Positions 1 through 8,003 of a stretch of DNA of 52,349 bases are shown here, one piece after another. Position 1 is the stretch's first letter, and every line of letters begins with the position of its first letter. The stretch is from Pseudomonadales bacterium (GTDB lineage: Bacteria; Pseudomonadota; Gammaproteobacteria; Pseudomonadales; Azotimanducaceae), in the NCBI GenBank assembly GCA_007130155.1, contig SLTB01000168.1:1-52349 (forward strand), in the 5' to 3' direction. The notes under the pieces are model-generated. The model was not told where the DNA came from. It made no database searches and saw nothing but the letters and a program-made list of their open reading frames with translations. A program made the translations under genes and the position numbers.

Positions 1-280
1 CAAGGATCAGGATCAGGCTGAGGGCCATGCCTGCGCCGTGCCGCCAGATGGATCTCGAACAAGTCGACTTCATAGGCTCATCTCCACTTATGCGTGCATC
101 GAGAGTGTGCGCGTTTCCCTGGCTGAACCCGCGTGCGCACCGAACAGGGGCGCAGAGGACGACGCGACAACGTGGTGTCATCAGATATGTGGCTGAAGAG
201 TGTTTTTTAGCAAGTATCAAGCCAAGGATCTAACGAGCTGAGAAGGGTGGCGTGGGGGGGCAGTTGCCGAGGCCGGCCGC
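1..280. other. No gene recognised at the left edge
   Basis: I see no protein with family resemblance here on either strand. Short open frames exist but have no convincing ribosome binding site or recognisable sequence. The stretch probably holds the 3' flank of the broken transporter gene to its right and the flank of a gene outside the window. Confidence 0.4.
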
Positions 281-638
281 TTAGCCATCGCTGCCCTTGC
301 CAAGGTCCAGCCGCCGCCGCTCCTCGGCGATGCGGCCCAGGCGCATGACCAGAACGGCGGCGATGAGGAAGCTCAGGGCCTCAGGCAGGCATATGGCCGA
401 GTAGGCCCGCAGCGAGGAATCCAGCAGCCGGCGAATCAGATCCATGCCGGCTGTGGTCACCAGGACGCCGAGGCCCGAGGCGATGGCCTGGTCTGGGCGG
501 AGTACTCCGACCAGGGTCATGCCGAGCAGGACGCCGCCTTACTGGACGCTGGCCAGCTGGGTGCTCTGCCCCGGCGTCAGGTCGAATACGGCGCCGGCAA
601 ACGGTTCGAGGTTCAGGTCCTCCACGCCCCAGATGGCC
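281..638 (-). pseudogene. PucC/LhaA-like MFS transporter remnant, C-terminal part only
   Basis: Reading leftward from about 638, the frame gives WGVEDLNLEPFAG, then VFDLTPGQSTQLASVQ, a TAA stop at about 534-536, then GGVLLGMTLVGVL and a last membrane stretch ending at 281. The LEPFAG and GGVLLGM blocks resemble the C-terminal third of PucC/BCH2-family carriers (usually about 450 residues), which act in light-harvesting assembly or tetrapyrrole handling. Only about 120 codons remain, with one internal stop. The upstream side ends exactly where a repeat end begins (636-670). It is clearly not functional. It could come from another MFS subfamily, so it is not evidence that the organism is phototrophic. 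Confidence 0.6.
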
Positions 639-670
639 GCAGCCGTGAATCGGTGGGATATGCGGCTCAG
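636..670 (+). repeat. Solo terminal repeat of the CTAGCCCGCA element (copy a)
   Basis: The bases match the right end of the element seen complete at 13563-13796: a gccgcagccgtgaatcg block, then a diverged tgggatatgcggctca. It directly abuts the surviving coding sequence of the pucC remnant, so insertion or recombination at this end may have cut the gene. Confidence 0.55.
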
Positions 671-738
671 GGAGGCTTTGAGCTGGCTGCGCCACAGTTC
701 TGCGAACCCAACTCAGAGCCTCCTTGGGGTCATGGACG

Positions 739-1677
739 TCAGGGGTTGCTTCTGCTTGAGGCTCCCGGGCGTTGGGCCAGTAATCGTGGATAGACCAGGA
801 TGACGCCGATGATCAACGTGGCTCCGAGATAGAACCTTGGCTCGAGTTCCGCCTGCTCCCCGAGCAGGATGATGGCCAGGATGATGGCGTAGACCGGTTC
901 CAGGTTCACAGCAAGGGCCGAGGCGTATGCGGACAGGTGTCGCAAGGCCATCAGGGACAGGGCGAAGGGCAGCAGCGTGCAGCCAAAGGCGAGAATCAAC
1001 AGCCACATGCTGTCGCTCAGGGTAGGCAGCAGGGATTGTTCGGCATCGAAGACCCCTGTCACTTCGCTGACCCCTGTCAGCATCAGTACGACGTAGAGCA
1101 GGACCAGAAAGATCGCCCCCGAACTCATCTCGATGGTGGTGACGGCCAGTGCTCCGGCTTGCATGATCAGGCGCTTGTTGAGGGCTGCGAACAGCGCGGC
1201 AAATGCGGCTGAACTGATCCCCACCAGAATGCCCATGTTCATATGGTCCGGGGTTCCGCCTACGAGCAGCGCTATGCCGGGTACGGCCAGCAGTCCGAGG
1301 GCGAGTTCCCACCAGCGGAAGCGCCGGTTCGTGAGACGGGGTTCGATCAGGGCCAGGAAAATGGGCACCGTCGCGATGCAGGTGGCCGCCACGGAGGCAT
1401 TGGCCAGCTTGATAGCGCCATAGAAGGTCAGCCAATGCAGGGCGACCACACAGCCGATGGCGATATAGGACCACAGCAAGCCTGCTGACAGTTCCCGCAT
1501 GGCGCGCCAGGCGCGCGGCCAGAGCAACAGGGCCGTCGCCACCAGACCCATCCGCCACAGCACCAGCGGCGCGGACTCCAGCGTGATCAGCTTGCCCAGA
1601 ATGGCCGTGAAGCCCCACAGCAGCACACAGAAGTGGATCTGTAGCCAGGCTCTGCCGCTGTTGGACAGCGGTGGCAT
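739..1677 (-). CDS. DMT-superfamily (EamA) transporter
   Basis: A 312-residue polytopic membrane protein with the two-EamA-domain layout and about ten hydrophobic segments, starting near WLQIHFCVLLWGFTAILGKL, where the LLWG and FTA pattern is typical. Family members export amino acids, nucleosides or other small metabolites through the inner membrane; the substrate here is unknown. I chose the ATG at 1677 because it overlaps the stop of the preceding PII-like gene (TGATG), implying translational coupling. A longer start at 1722 would lie inside that gene. It is the last gene of a three-gene unit with the sbtA- and sbtB-like genes, an uncommon association that might mean export linked to inorganic-carbon or nitrogen status; that link is inference. 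Confidence 0.88.
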   Translation of the reverse strand: MPPLSNSGRAWLQIHFCVLLWGFTAILGKLITLESAPLVLWRMGLVATALLLWPRAWRAMRELSAGLLWSYIAIGCVVALHWLTFYGAIKLANASVAATCIATVPIFLALIEPRLTNRRFRWWELALGLLAVPGIALLVGGTPDHMNMGILVGISSAAFAALFAALNKRLIMQAGALAVTTIEMSSGAIFLVLLYVVLMLTGVSEVTGVFDAEQSLLPTLSDSMWLLILAFGCTLLPFALSLMALRHLSAYASALAVNLEPVYAIILAIILLGEQAELEPRFYLGATLIIGVILVYPRLLAQRPGASSRSNP

Positions 1678-1982
1678 CAGAATTTTTCGGGGCGCAGAAC
1701 CTTGACCTCGGCCAACCAGCACACCATGGCGTAGTTGCTATAGTAGCGCTCGTGAAGATGAGTGGCGATCCGCTCGGCAAGCTCATGGGAGCACACGACC
1801 TCCAGACGCACGTTGCCATCGTTCTCCCAGTGGCCTTCACGACTGCCGTGGTCCCCCCGGCCGCGGACCGGTGTGGCGGTCCAGCCCTGCGCACCCAGCC
1901 GCGTCAGGTCGGCTTCGACACGGGGCTCGAGCAGGGCTTCGCAGACGATGGTCAGCAGGCAGCGGGTGTGCAGTGGGCTCAT
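1677..1982 (-). CDS. PII-like protein, SbtB type
   Basis: A 101-residue protein with a PII-like ferredoxin fold. The T-loop-like region reads PVRGRGDHGSREGHW, followed by NVRLEVVCS, as in SbtB regulators. In cyanobacteria SbtB binds adenine nucleotides, including cAMP, and inhibits the bicarbonate carrier SbtA. The protein ends at LRPEKF, so the cysteine-containing C-terminal R-loop of some cyanobacterial SbtB proteins is absent. It starts one base after the sbtA-like stop and its own stop overlaps the next gene start, so the three genes are one coupled unit. SbtB function rests on T-loop resemblance plus position beside the carrier; a generic DUF190/PII-like role is the alternative. Confidence 0.78.
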   Translation of the reverse strand: MSPLHTRCLLTIVCEALLEPRVEADLTRLGAQGWTATPVRGRGDHGSREGHWENDGNVRLEVVCSHELAERIATHLHERYYSNYAMVCWLAEVKVLRPEKF

Positions 1983-1983
1983 G

Positions 1984-2922
1984 TCAGCTTCCTCCCAGAC
2001 GCTGGGCGAATTCGGCGTAGAGCGGAATGCCGAAGAGGATGTTGAAGGGAAAGGTCAGTCCCAGGGATGCCGCCAGGGACAGCGATGGGTTGGCGTTCGG
2101 CAGGGCTATCCGCATCGCCGCTGGCACGGCAATGTAGGAGGCGCTTGCGGCGAGTGTGGCCAGAATGGTGACGCCTCCTGGCGACAGCCCAAGCAAGTGG
2201 CCGAGCAGGATGCCGACTCCGGCCGAGAACAGGGGCCAGAGGACCGCGAAGACGACAATGAAAAGCCCGTGCTGCCGCAGCGGACCAAGCCTGGCGGCGG
2301 CGATCAGCCCCATCTCCAGCAGGAACAGGGCGAGGACTCCCTTGAAGGCATCTACGAAGACCGGCTCCAGCGGCGCCAAGGCTTCGCCTCCTGCCAGGGC
2401 TCCGATCATCAGACCGCCGCCGAGCAGCAAAACGCTGCGCCCGAGGAAGAGTTCGCGTCCCATGTCCCGCCAGTCGAGGTCGCTCTGCCAGCCGCGGGCC
2501 AGGAGGATTCCGACAATGATCGCTGGCACCTCCAGCAGTACCACGAACAGGGCCAGGTAGGGCTCGTGCGCAATGCCGCGACTGGCGAGCCAGCTCACGG
2601 CCACCGCAAAGGTACCGACGCTGACGCTGCCATAGTGCGCAGCAATACTGGCAGCGTCGCTGCGGTCGAGCCGCCCGAGACCCCGCAGCACGGGAAAGGC
2701 CAGCAGCGGCAGCAGAACCCCCATGCCCACCACGGCCACGCTTTGCAGCAGCAGCTCGCTGCTGCCATGGCGAGCCAGTTCGACACCGCCCTTCAGGCCG
2801 ATGCTCAGTAGCAGCAGGAAGGACAGCGCGTCATAAACAGGCCCGGGCAGGCGCAGATCGGCGCGCAGAAGCCCAGCAATGAGGCCGAAGCCGAAGAAGT
2901 AGACGACGGGGTCGATGGCCAA
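1984..2922 (-). CDS. Sodium-dependent bicarbonate transporter family permease (SbtA-like)
   Basis: A 312-residue integral membrane protein beginning MAIDPVVYFFGFG and containing LSIGLKGGVELA and HYGSVSVGTFAVA, motifs of the SbtA/DUF897 family (PF05982). Family members couple Na+ entry to bicarbonate uptake across the inner membrane. Cyanobacterial SbtA is longer (about 370 residues); this length fits the shorter forms found in heterotrophic Proteobacteria. It heads the unit sbtA-sbtB-EamA permease. In an organism with no visible carbon-fixation genes it may feed anaplerotic carboxylases or pH control, which is inference. Bicarbonate specificity is untested for the short forms. Confidence 0.85.
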   Translation of the reverse strand: MAIDPVVYFFGFGLIAGLLRADLRLPGPVYDALSFLLLLSIGLKGGVELARHGSSELLLQSVAVVGMGVLLPLLAFPVLRGLGRLDRSDAASIAAHYGSVSVGTFAVAVSWLASRGIAHEPYLALFVVLLEVPAIIVGILLARGWQSDLDWRDMGRELFLGRSVLLLGGGLMIGALAGGEALAPLEPVFVDAFKGVLALFLLEMGLIAAARLGPLRQHGLFIVVFAVLWPLFSAGVGILLGHLLGLSPGGVTILATLAASASYIAVPAAMRIALPNANPSLSLAASLGLTFPFNILFGIPLYAEFAQRLGGS

Positions 2923-3037
2923 GTCGGACTCCAGCAGCGGACGTCGCAGCGCCGCATTCTATTTGTCTGAGGCCGTTGTGTCCTCGAAAAGCGCTACCTG
3001 CGTGGGCGTTTGCTCGGCGCAGGGTCCGAATCTGGAC

Positions 3038-3065
3038 TTGCTCTTTTCATTTCAGGGGCTATGAT
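3038..3065 (+). promoter_or_regulatory. Sigma70-like promoter of the ABC exporter operon
   Basis: TTGCTC at 3038-3043 and TATGAT at 3060-3065 are separated by 16 bp. Transcription from about 3072 would give a 5' leader of about 170 nt before the exporter start at 3240, long enough to contain the leader ORF at 3106. Confidence 0.5.
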
Positions 3066-3105
3066 TGGCGGCGCGCTGATCCGCGACCGCAAGGAGGCCG
3101 CATCG

Positions 3106-3153
3106 ATGAAGCTTCGATACGCACACAGCCTTCCGGTGCACTCGCCGCGCTGA
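3106..3153 (+). CDS. Candidate leader peptide, 15 residues
   Basis: An AAGGAGG sequence at 3091-3097 is followed 8 nt later by ATG and the frame MKLRYAHSLPVHSPR, then TGA. The ribosome binding site is stronger than that of the exporter gene downstream. The ORF lies in the exporter's predicted 5' leader. It could be a translated attenuation leader, as known for some drug-responsive ABC genes. No conservation information is available, so the call rests only on position and the ribosome binding site. Confidence 0.35.
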   Translation: MKLRYAHSLPVHSPR

Positions 3154-3239
3154 TCAGGATCACTCCCACCCGTTTGTCTTCCTGAATCACCTTTTCGCAG
3201 TCGCACCGGTCTCCCTGAAATTGGTTGCCGGAAGCGACG

Positions 3240-5108
3240 ATGGCGAACACCTTACAAAACAATCTCTGGGCTCTGACCCGGGGTTACCGCCACCGCTTCG
3301 CAGCTGCAGTGGGCGCCATGGCGCTCGCCAGTCTGCTGCTGCTGTCGGTGCCGCTCATCGCCAAGTACGCCCTGGACGTGGTGATGCAGGATGGCTTGGC
3401 CTCCGGCATTCCCTTGCTGTCACGGCTGGCGGTAGGCATTGCACCTGAGCATCCTCTGCTGGGTTACCTCTCCGCTTCCGGCGTGCTGGTGGTGCTGGTC
3501 ACGCTCGGCGCGGGTGTCTTTCATTATCTCCGCGGTCGTCTGACCGCCACGGCTTCGGAGGCGCTCATCCGGCGTCTGCGCACCGGTGTGCATGCCCATG
3601 TGGAGCGCTTGCCCGCGGCATGGCATGACGGCATGGATACGGGTGATGTGGTGCAGCGATGCTCTTCGGATGTCGAGACCCTGCGGGTGTTCTTCTCCGG
3701 TGACCTGGTGGAGATCGGCCGTGCCCTCATCCTGGTGGCGGTACTGCTGCCTCTCATGTTCTGGCTGGACTGGGCGCTGGCGCTGGTGGCCGTAGCGCTG
3801 ATGCCGGTGATTTTCGTCTGTGCCTGGGTCTTCTTTCATCGTGTGCAGTTCGTCTTCAAGGCCACCGACGAGGCCGAAGCTGAACTCACAGCCTGTTTGC
3901 AGGAGAATCTCACCGGCATTCGCGTCGTGAGGGCCTTCTCGCGTCAGCCCTTCGAGGTAGAGCGCTTCGGCGGCTTCAATGCCGCTTTCCGCAATCGCTA
4001 TCAGCGGCTGATCAGCCTGATGGCGGTGTTCTGGTCCGGCAGTGACCTGCTGTGTTCGGCACAGATCGGTCTGGTGCTCATCATCGGTGGCGGCTTCGTG
4101 GCCGATGGCCGCCTCACGGTGGGTGACCTCTTCGCCTTCCTCACCTGGGTGGCCATGGTGATCTGGCCGGTCCGTCAGCTGGGCCGGATTCTCACTGACG
4201 CGGGCAAGGCCAGTGTGTCGCTGGTGCGCCTGGCCGAAGTGCTGGACGCCGCGTTGGAGGAACAGATCCGTTCTGAGAGCTCAGGCGCGCCACCGGACCG
4301 CCCCGAGGCGCTGCGGGCCATTGAGTCGGGTACGAGACGGGGCGCAATCGAGGCCCGGAGTCTGACATTCGCCTATCCGGGCGGGGCGCCCGTGCTCGAG
4401 AACCTGTCCTTCCAGGTGGCGCCCGGGCAGACCCTGGGCATCGTCGGTCCCCCTGGTGCGGGCAAGAGCACGCTGGTGCGTCTGCTGCTTGGCTTTTATG
4501 ACCCGCCGCCGGCGACGCTGCTGATCGACAATGTGCCCATTGAGCAGATCGACCGGTCCGTTCTGCGTGATCAACTGGCGGTGGTGCTGCAGGAGCCATT
4601 CCTGTTCTCGCGTTCGCTGGAAGAGAACCTGCGTATTGGCTGGGAGGGTGCGGATCCGGAGCTGCTGACGGCGTCCATGGACGACGCCGCACTCACAGAG
4701 ACTGTGGCGGCGTTCCCGGATGGTCTGGCCACCCGCATCGGTGAGCGTGGCGTGAACCTCTCCGGTGGTCAGAGGCAGCGGCTGGCGCTGGCGCGTGCGC
4801 TGCTTCGGCGGCCTGCGGTGCTGGTGCTCGACGATTCGCTGTCGGCCGTGGATGCCCACACGGAGGTGCACGTGCTCGAGCGCCTGGCGCGACGGCGGGG
4901 GCGTCAGACCACGCTGATCGTGGCGCATCGGCTGTCGGCGGTGCGCGACGCCGATCTGATTCTGGTCCTTGGCCAGGGGCGAGTGCTGCAGCAGGGCCGG
5001 CATGACGAGCTGGCCGGGGTCTCAGGCCCCTACCGCGAGTTGTGTCGGCAGCAGGGTCTGCTCGACGACGAAGCCGTCGTGGGGCCGGCGGCGAGGGAAG
5101 AGGACTGA
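3240..5108 (+). CDS. ABC exporter half-transporter with degenerate ATP site
   Basis: A 622-residue type IV ABC exporter subunit: an N-terminal six-helix membrane domain (about residues 15-310), then an ATPase domain. Walker A GPPGAGKST lies near residue 402, signature LSGGQ near 507 and Walker B VLVLDDSLSAVD near 528. The usual catalytic Glu after Walker B is Asp, the mark of the degenerate subunit of heterodimeric exporters such as TM287/288, BmrCD and LmrCD. The ATG at 3240 follows a GGAAG at 3230; a TTG at 3225 is an alternative. The partner subunit starts 4 bp after the stop. Together they should export lipids, drugs or peptides from the inner leaflet; the substrate is unknown. Confidence 0.9.
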   Translation: MANTLQNNLWALTRGYRHRFAAAVGAMALASLLLLSVPLIAKYALDVVMQDGLASGIPLLSRLAVGIAPEHPLLGYLSASGVLVVLVTLGAGVFHYLRGRLTATASEALIRRLRTGVHAHVERLPAAWHDGMDTGDVVQRCSSDVETLRVFFSGDLVEIGRALILVAVLLPLMFWLDWALALVAVALMPVIFVCAWVFFHRVQFVFKATDEAEAELTACLQENLTGIRVVRAFSRQPFEVERFGGFNAAFRNRYQRLISLMAVFWSGSDLLCSAQIGLVLIIGGGFVADGRLTVGDLFAFLTWVAMVIWPVRQLGRILTDAGKASVSLVRLAEVLDAALEEQIRSESSGAPPDRPEALRAIESGTRRGAIEARSLTFAYPGGAPVLENLSFQVAPGQTLGIVGPPGAGKSTLVRLLLGFYDPPPATLLIDNVPIEQIDRSVLRDQLAVVLQEPFLFSRSLEENLRIGWEGADPELLTASMDDAALTETVAAFPDGLATRIGERGVNLSGGQRQRLALARALLRRPAVLVLDDSLSAVDAHTEVHVLERLARRRGRQTTLIVAHRLSAVRDADLILVLGQGRVLQQGRHDELAGVSGPYRELCRQQGLLDDEAVVGPAAREED

Positions 5109-5112
5109 AGTC

Positions 5113-6963
5113 ATGTACGACGACGAACTTTATGACGACGGTCACGATGCCCGTCATGCCTCCGGACAGCTGCAGGCTGGACTCTGGCGGCGGCTGGCGA
5201 GTTTCGCCTGGCCCTACCGGCGTGGCATCGCGGGGCTGGCCGCCTGCGCGGTCGTGACGGCAGTCGCCGACGTCAGCTTTCCCCTCATCACCCGTGGTCT
5301 CATCGACAGCATCGCCGAGCACGGCAGCGAGGCCGAGCTTTGGCCCTGGGCGCTGGCCTATGCCATCGCCACGCTGATGCTGTGTGCGAGCATTGGTGGG
5401 TTCGTCTGGCTCGGTGGCCGCATTCGCACGCACATCGCCCATGACATCCGTCAGGCCGCTTTCGCAAACGTGCAGCAGTTGTCCTTCGCCTTTTTCGACC
5501 GGCGGCCGGTGGGCTGGTTGATGGCGCGCATGACCTCGGACTGCGAGCGTCTCTCGAATATTTTCGCCTGGGGCATTCTCGATCTGGTCTGGGGCATCTC
5601 GATGATGACGGGTGCTGTGATTGCCATGACCTTCATGTCGCCGCCGCTGATGCTGGTGGTGGTCGCCATCGTGCCATTGCTGGCGCTGGCCAGTGCCCGC
5701 TTCAAGCGGCGTATCCTGACCACGGCGCGGGACGTCCGGCGCAGTAATGCCATGATCACCGCCAGCTTCAACGAGAGCGTGACAGGTGTGCTGACAACGC
5801 GTGCCTTCAATCGCGAGGACGACAACCATGCTCGCTTCGGCGTGCTTGCTGACAATATGTACGACGCTTCGGTGCGCAACCTGCTGCACTCGGCGCTGTA
5901 TCTGCCGGTGGTATTGGCCCTCGCCTCCATCGCCATGGGGCTGGCGCTGGCGCTGGGCGGCATTCAATTGCTCGGTGGCCTCATCACCGCCGGTACGCTG
6001 GTGGCCTTTCTCACCTATGCCCGACACTTCTTCGATCCGGTGGAGCAGCTTGCTGGATGGTTCGCGGAGCTGCAGATGGCCCAGGCTTCCGCCGAGCGCG
6101 TCCTGTCGCTGGTGGATGCGGTACCTGATGTCCGGGATCGTGCTGACGTGGCTGCGAAGGGGAGGCAGGCGTTGCCGGCCCAACGCATCGAGCGCATCGA
6201 GTTCGCTGAGGTGGCCTTCGCTTATGGCAACGGCATTCCCGTTCTAAGCGACATTGACCTGACTCTCGAGCGGGACAAGGTGACGGCGCTGGTCGGCCAC
6301 ACCGGCAGCGGCAAGTCGACGCTTGCTTCCCTGATGTGTCGCTACTACGACCCGGTCAGCGGTGCCGTGCGTGTCGACGGTGTCGACTATCGGAAACTGC
6401 CCCTGGCCAGCTGGCAGGCACGTCTCGGGGTGGTGCTGCAGACGCCGCACGTTTTCACGGGGACTATTCGTGACAACGTCCGCTATGGTCGGCTCGACGC
6501 CAGCGATGACGAGATCGACGCGGCGCTGGAGGCCGTCGGTGCCATGGTTTTCGTTCGCGGGCTGCCTGGGGGGGGCGACTTTCAGGTGGGTGAGGCGGGC
6601 AGCCGCCTGTCCTCGGGACAGAAGCAGCTGATTTCTCTGGCGCGGGTCATGCTGGCCGACCCCGATGTGGTCATTCTCGATGAGGCCACGTCCTCCATCG
6701 ACAGCGAAACCGAGTTTCGCATCCAGCGCGCCATGCGCAAGCTGTTTGCAGGTCGCATTGCGCTGGTCATTGCGCATCGGCTGTCCACCATCCGCGAAGC
6801 GGAGCAGATCGTGGTGGTGGACGGTGGGCGCATTATCGAACGGGGTGATCATGCCCAACTGATTCTGGCCAATGGGGCCTACGCCGGTCTGTACCGGGCG
6901 CAGCGTGCCAGTGATGCCGCCCGAACGGGGGGTTGGGCAGGCGTGGTTGTGGAATCGGTCTGA
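5113..6963 (+). CDS. ABC exporter half-transporter, catalytic partner
   Basis: A 616-residue membrane-ATPase fusion with an acidic N-terminus (MYDDELYDDG), six membrane helices and an ATPase domain. Walker A is GHTGSGKST (about residue 393) and Walker B is VVILDEATSSID with the catalytic Glu present (about 519-530). The signature is LSSGQ rather than LSGGQ. In a heterodimer this altered signature pairs with the partner's Asp-containing Walker B, so both defects fall in the same composite ATP site while the other remains canonical. I chose ATG 5113 because upstream in-frame codons lie inside the previous gene. The two genes form a two-gene operon from the promoter near 3040. Confidence 0.92.
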   Translation: MYDDELYDDGHDARHASGQLQAGLWRRLASFAWPYRRGIAGLAACAVVTAVADVSFPLITRGLIDSIAEHGSEAELWPWALAYAIATLMLCASIGGFVWLGGRIRTHIAHDIRQAAFANVQQLSFAFFDRRPVGWLMARMTSDCERLSNIFAWGILDLVWGISMMTGAVIAMTFMSPPLMLVVVAIVPLLALASARFKRRILTTARDVRRSNAMITASFNESVTGVLTTRAFNREDDNHARFGVLADNMYDASVRNLLHSALYLPVVLALASIAMGLALALGGIQLLGGLITAGTLVAFLTYARHFFDPVEQLAGWFAELQMAQASAERVLSLVDAVPDVRDRADVAAKGRQALPAQRIERIEFAEVAFAYGNGIPVLSDIDLTLERDKVTALVGHTGSGKSTLASLMCRYYDPVSGAVRVDGVDYRKLPLASWQARLGVVLQTPHVFTGTIRDNVRYGRLDASDDEIDAALEAVGAMVFVRGLPGGGDFQVGEAGSRLSSGQKQLISLARVMLADPDVVILDEATSSIDSETEFRIQRAMRKLFAGRIALVIAHRLSTIREAEQIVVVDGGRIIERGDHAQLILANGAYAGLYRAQRASDAARTGGWAGVVVESV

Positions 6964-7047
6964 ATCAGCATTGAGCTTGCTTGCACTGTGACATGTGGTT
7001 GGTGGAGGCTACCTGCTCTGAGGGCAAGTTTTGGATAGGGGACTTCG

Positions 7048-7842
7048 ATGAGTGAGGCAGCCGGATGGATCGACCTTACGGGCAAGGTCGCGCATGTGAC
7101 TGGCGGCGCCCGTGGTATTGGAGCCGGCATCGCTCGGGCGCTGGCCATGGCGGGTGCGACGGTCATGGTCAGCGATCTGAAGCTTGCGGATGCACAGGCG
7201 GTTGCCGATGCCATTGACGGCGAAGCCATGGCCCTGGATGTGACCGATCGCCAGGCTGTGGACGCTGCCATGGCGGCAACGCGAGACCGCCTCGGCGCAC
7301 TCGACATCCTCGTCAACAACGCCGGGGTCTATCTTGGCTTTGGTGGTCCGGTCCGGGACATCAGCGACGAGATGTGGCGGACCTTGTGGTCAGTGAATGT
7401 GGACGGTGTCTTCTACTGCAGCCGGGCGGCCGCGGGAATCATGATCGAGCAGGGGCACGGCGGGCGGATCATCAATGTTTCCTCCACCCAGTCTGTAAGC
7501 CCCGGCGTGGGCGTCACTTATGACGGTTCCAAGGCGGCGGTGACCCAGATCACCAAGGCACTGGCTTTAGAACTTGCTCAACACGGCATCAACGTCAATG
7601 CCCTGGCCCCGGGGCCGACATGGGTAGGTGAGGGCGAACCGCCGAAGACTGGCGGCCAGCCACCGAATCGCACCGGGGATCCTCTGGCGGATACCATCGC
7701 TGATCGCATCGCACGGCTGCCATTGGGGCACTGGGCGGATCCCATGGAGCAGGGCAAGGCGGTGGTGTTCCTGGCGTCATCCATGAGCGATTTTGTGACC
7801 GGCATCTATCTGCCGGTGGATGGCGGCTGGCTGACGCTCTGA
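7048..7842 (+). CDS. Classical SDR oxidoreductase
   Basis: A 264-residue NAD(P)-dependent short-chain dehydrogenase. TGGARGIG is at residues 18-25, NNAG at 90-93, catalytic Ser in NVSST (145-146) and Y158-x3-K162. The Asp in SDLKLAD after strand 2 favours NAD(H). It resembles cytosolic alcohol and 3-hydroxyacyl dehydrogenases. The start has an AGGGGA-type ribosome binding site. It lies 85 bp after the ABC pair and is probably transcribed separately. The convergent Rieske oxygenase gene is 161 bp away, so a shared catabolic route is possible but not shown. The substrate cannot be deduced. Confidence 0.9.
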   Translation: MSEAAGWIDLTGKVAHVTGGARGIGAGIARALAMAGATVMVSDLKLADAQAVADAIDGEAMALDVTDRQAVDAAMAATRDRLGALDILVNNAGVYLGFGGPVRDISDEMWRTLWSVNVDGVFYCSRAAAGIMIEQGHGGRIINVSSTQSVSPGVGVTYDGSKAAVTQITKALALELAQHGINVNALAPGPTWVGEGEPPKTGGQPPNRTGDPLADTIADRIARLPLGHWADPMEQGKAVVFLASSMSDFVTGIYLPVDGGWLTL

Positions 7843-7963
7843 CCACCTGTGTGGGCGGCATGCAGTCGGTAGCGTAATGCGTCGCCCATTGGGCGGCGGG
7901 GCGGGCGGATGGACTGCAACAGCCTGCATGGCGGGCGACGGCTCGGCGTCCAGGGGACGAAAG

Positions 7964-7988
7964 CTGCCGCAGCACAGCGCTGCGGCAG
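7964..7988 (-). terminator. Hairpin between convergent SDR and Rieske genes
   Basis: CTGCCGCAGC, a 5-nt loop and GCTGCGGCAG form a perfect 10-bp stem 15 bp beyond the Rieske gene stop. No strong T-run follows on either strand, so it may act as a bidirectional or Rho-assisted terminator. Confidence 0.55.
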
Positions 7989-8003
7989 GTTCCTCAGGCT
8001 GGA

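Larger units (their letters stand above)
2923..3239. other. Divergent intergenic region: promoter and leader
   Basis: This gap separates the leftward sbtA-like gene from the rightward ABC exporter pair. It holds a sigma70-type promoter (3038-3065) and a 15-codon candidate leader ORF (3106-3153), described separately. I did not find a clear promoter for sbtA. Confidence 0.5.

Noticed and set aside
27-233. A 68-codon frame at the left edge
   Set aside because: No ribosome binding site, no recognisable sequence and no conserved context.
281-638. Evidence for phototrophy from a pucC-like gene
   Set aside because: The gene is a short, stop-containing remnant, the family has non-photosynthetic members, and no pigment or reaction-centre genes are in the window.
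4693-6183. A 496-codon minus-strand frame opposite the ABC genes
   Set aside because: Low-complexity Gln/His/Arg-rich translation and exact overlap with two well-supported ABC subunits; it is an antisense shadow.
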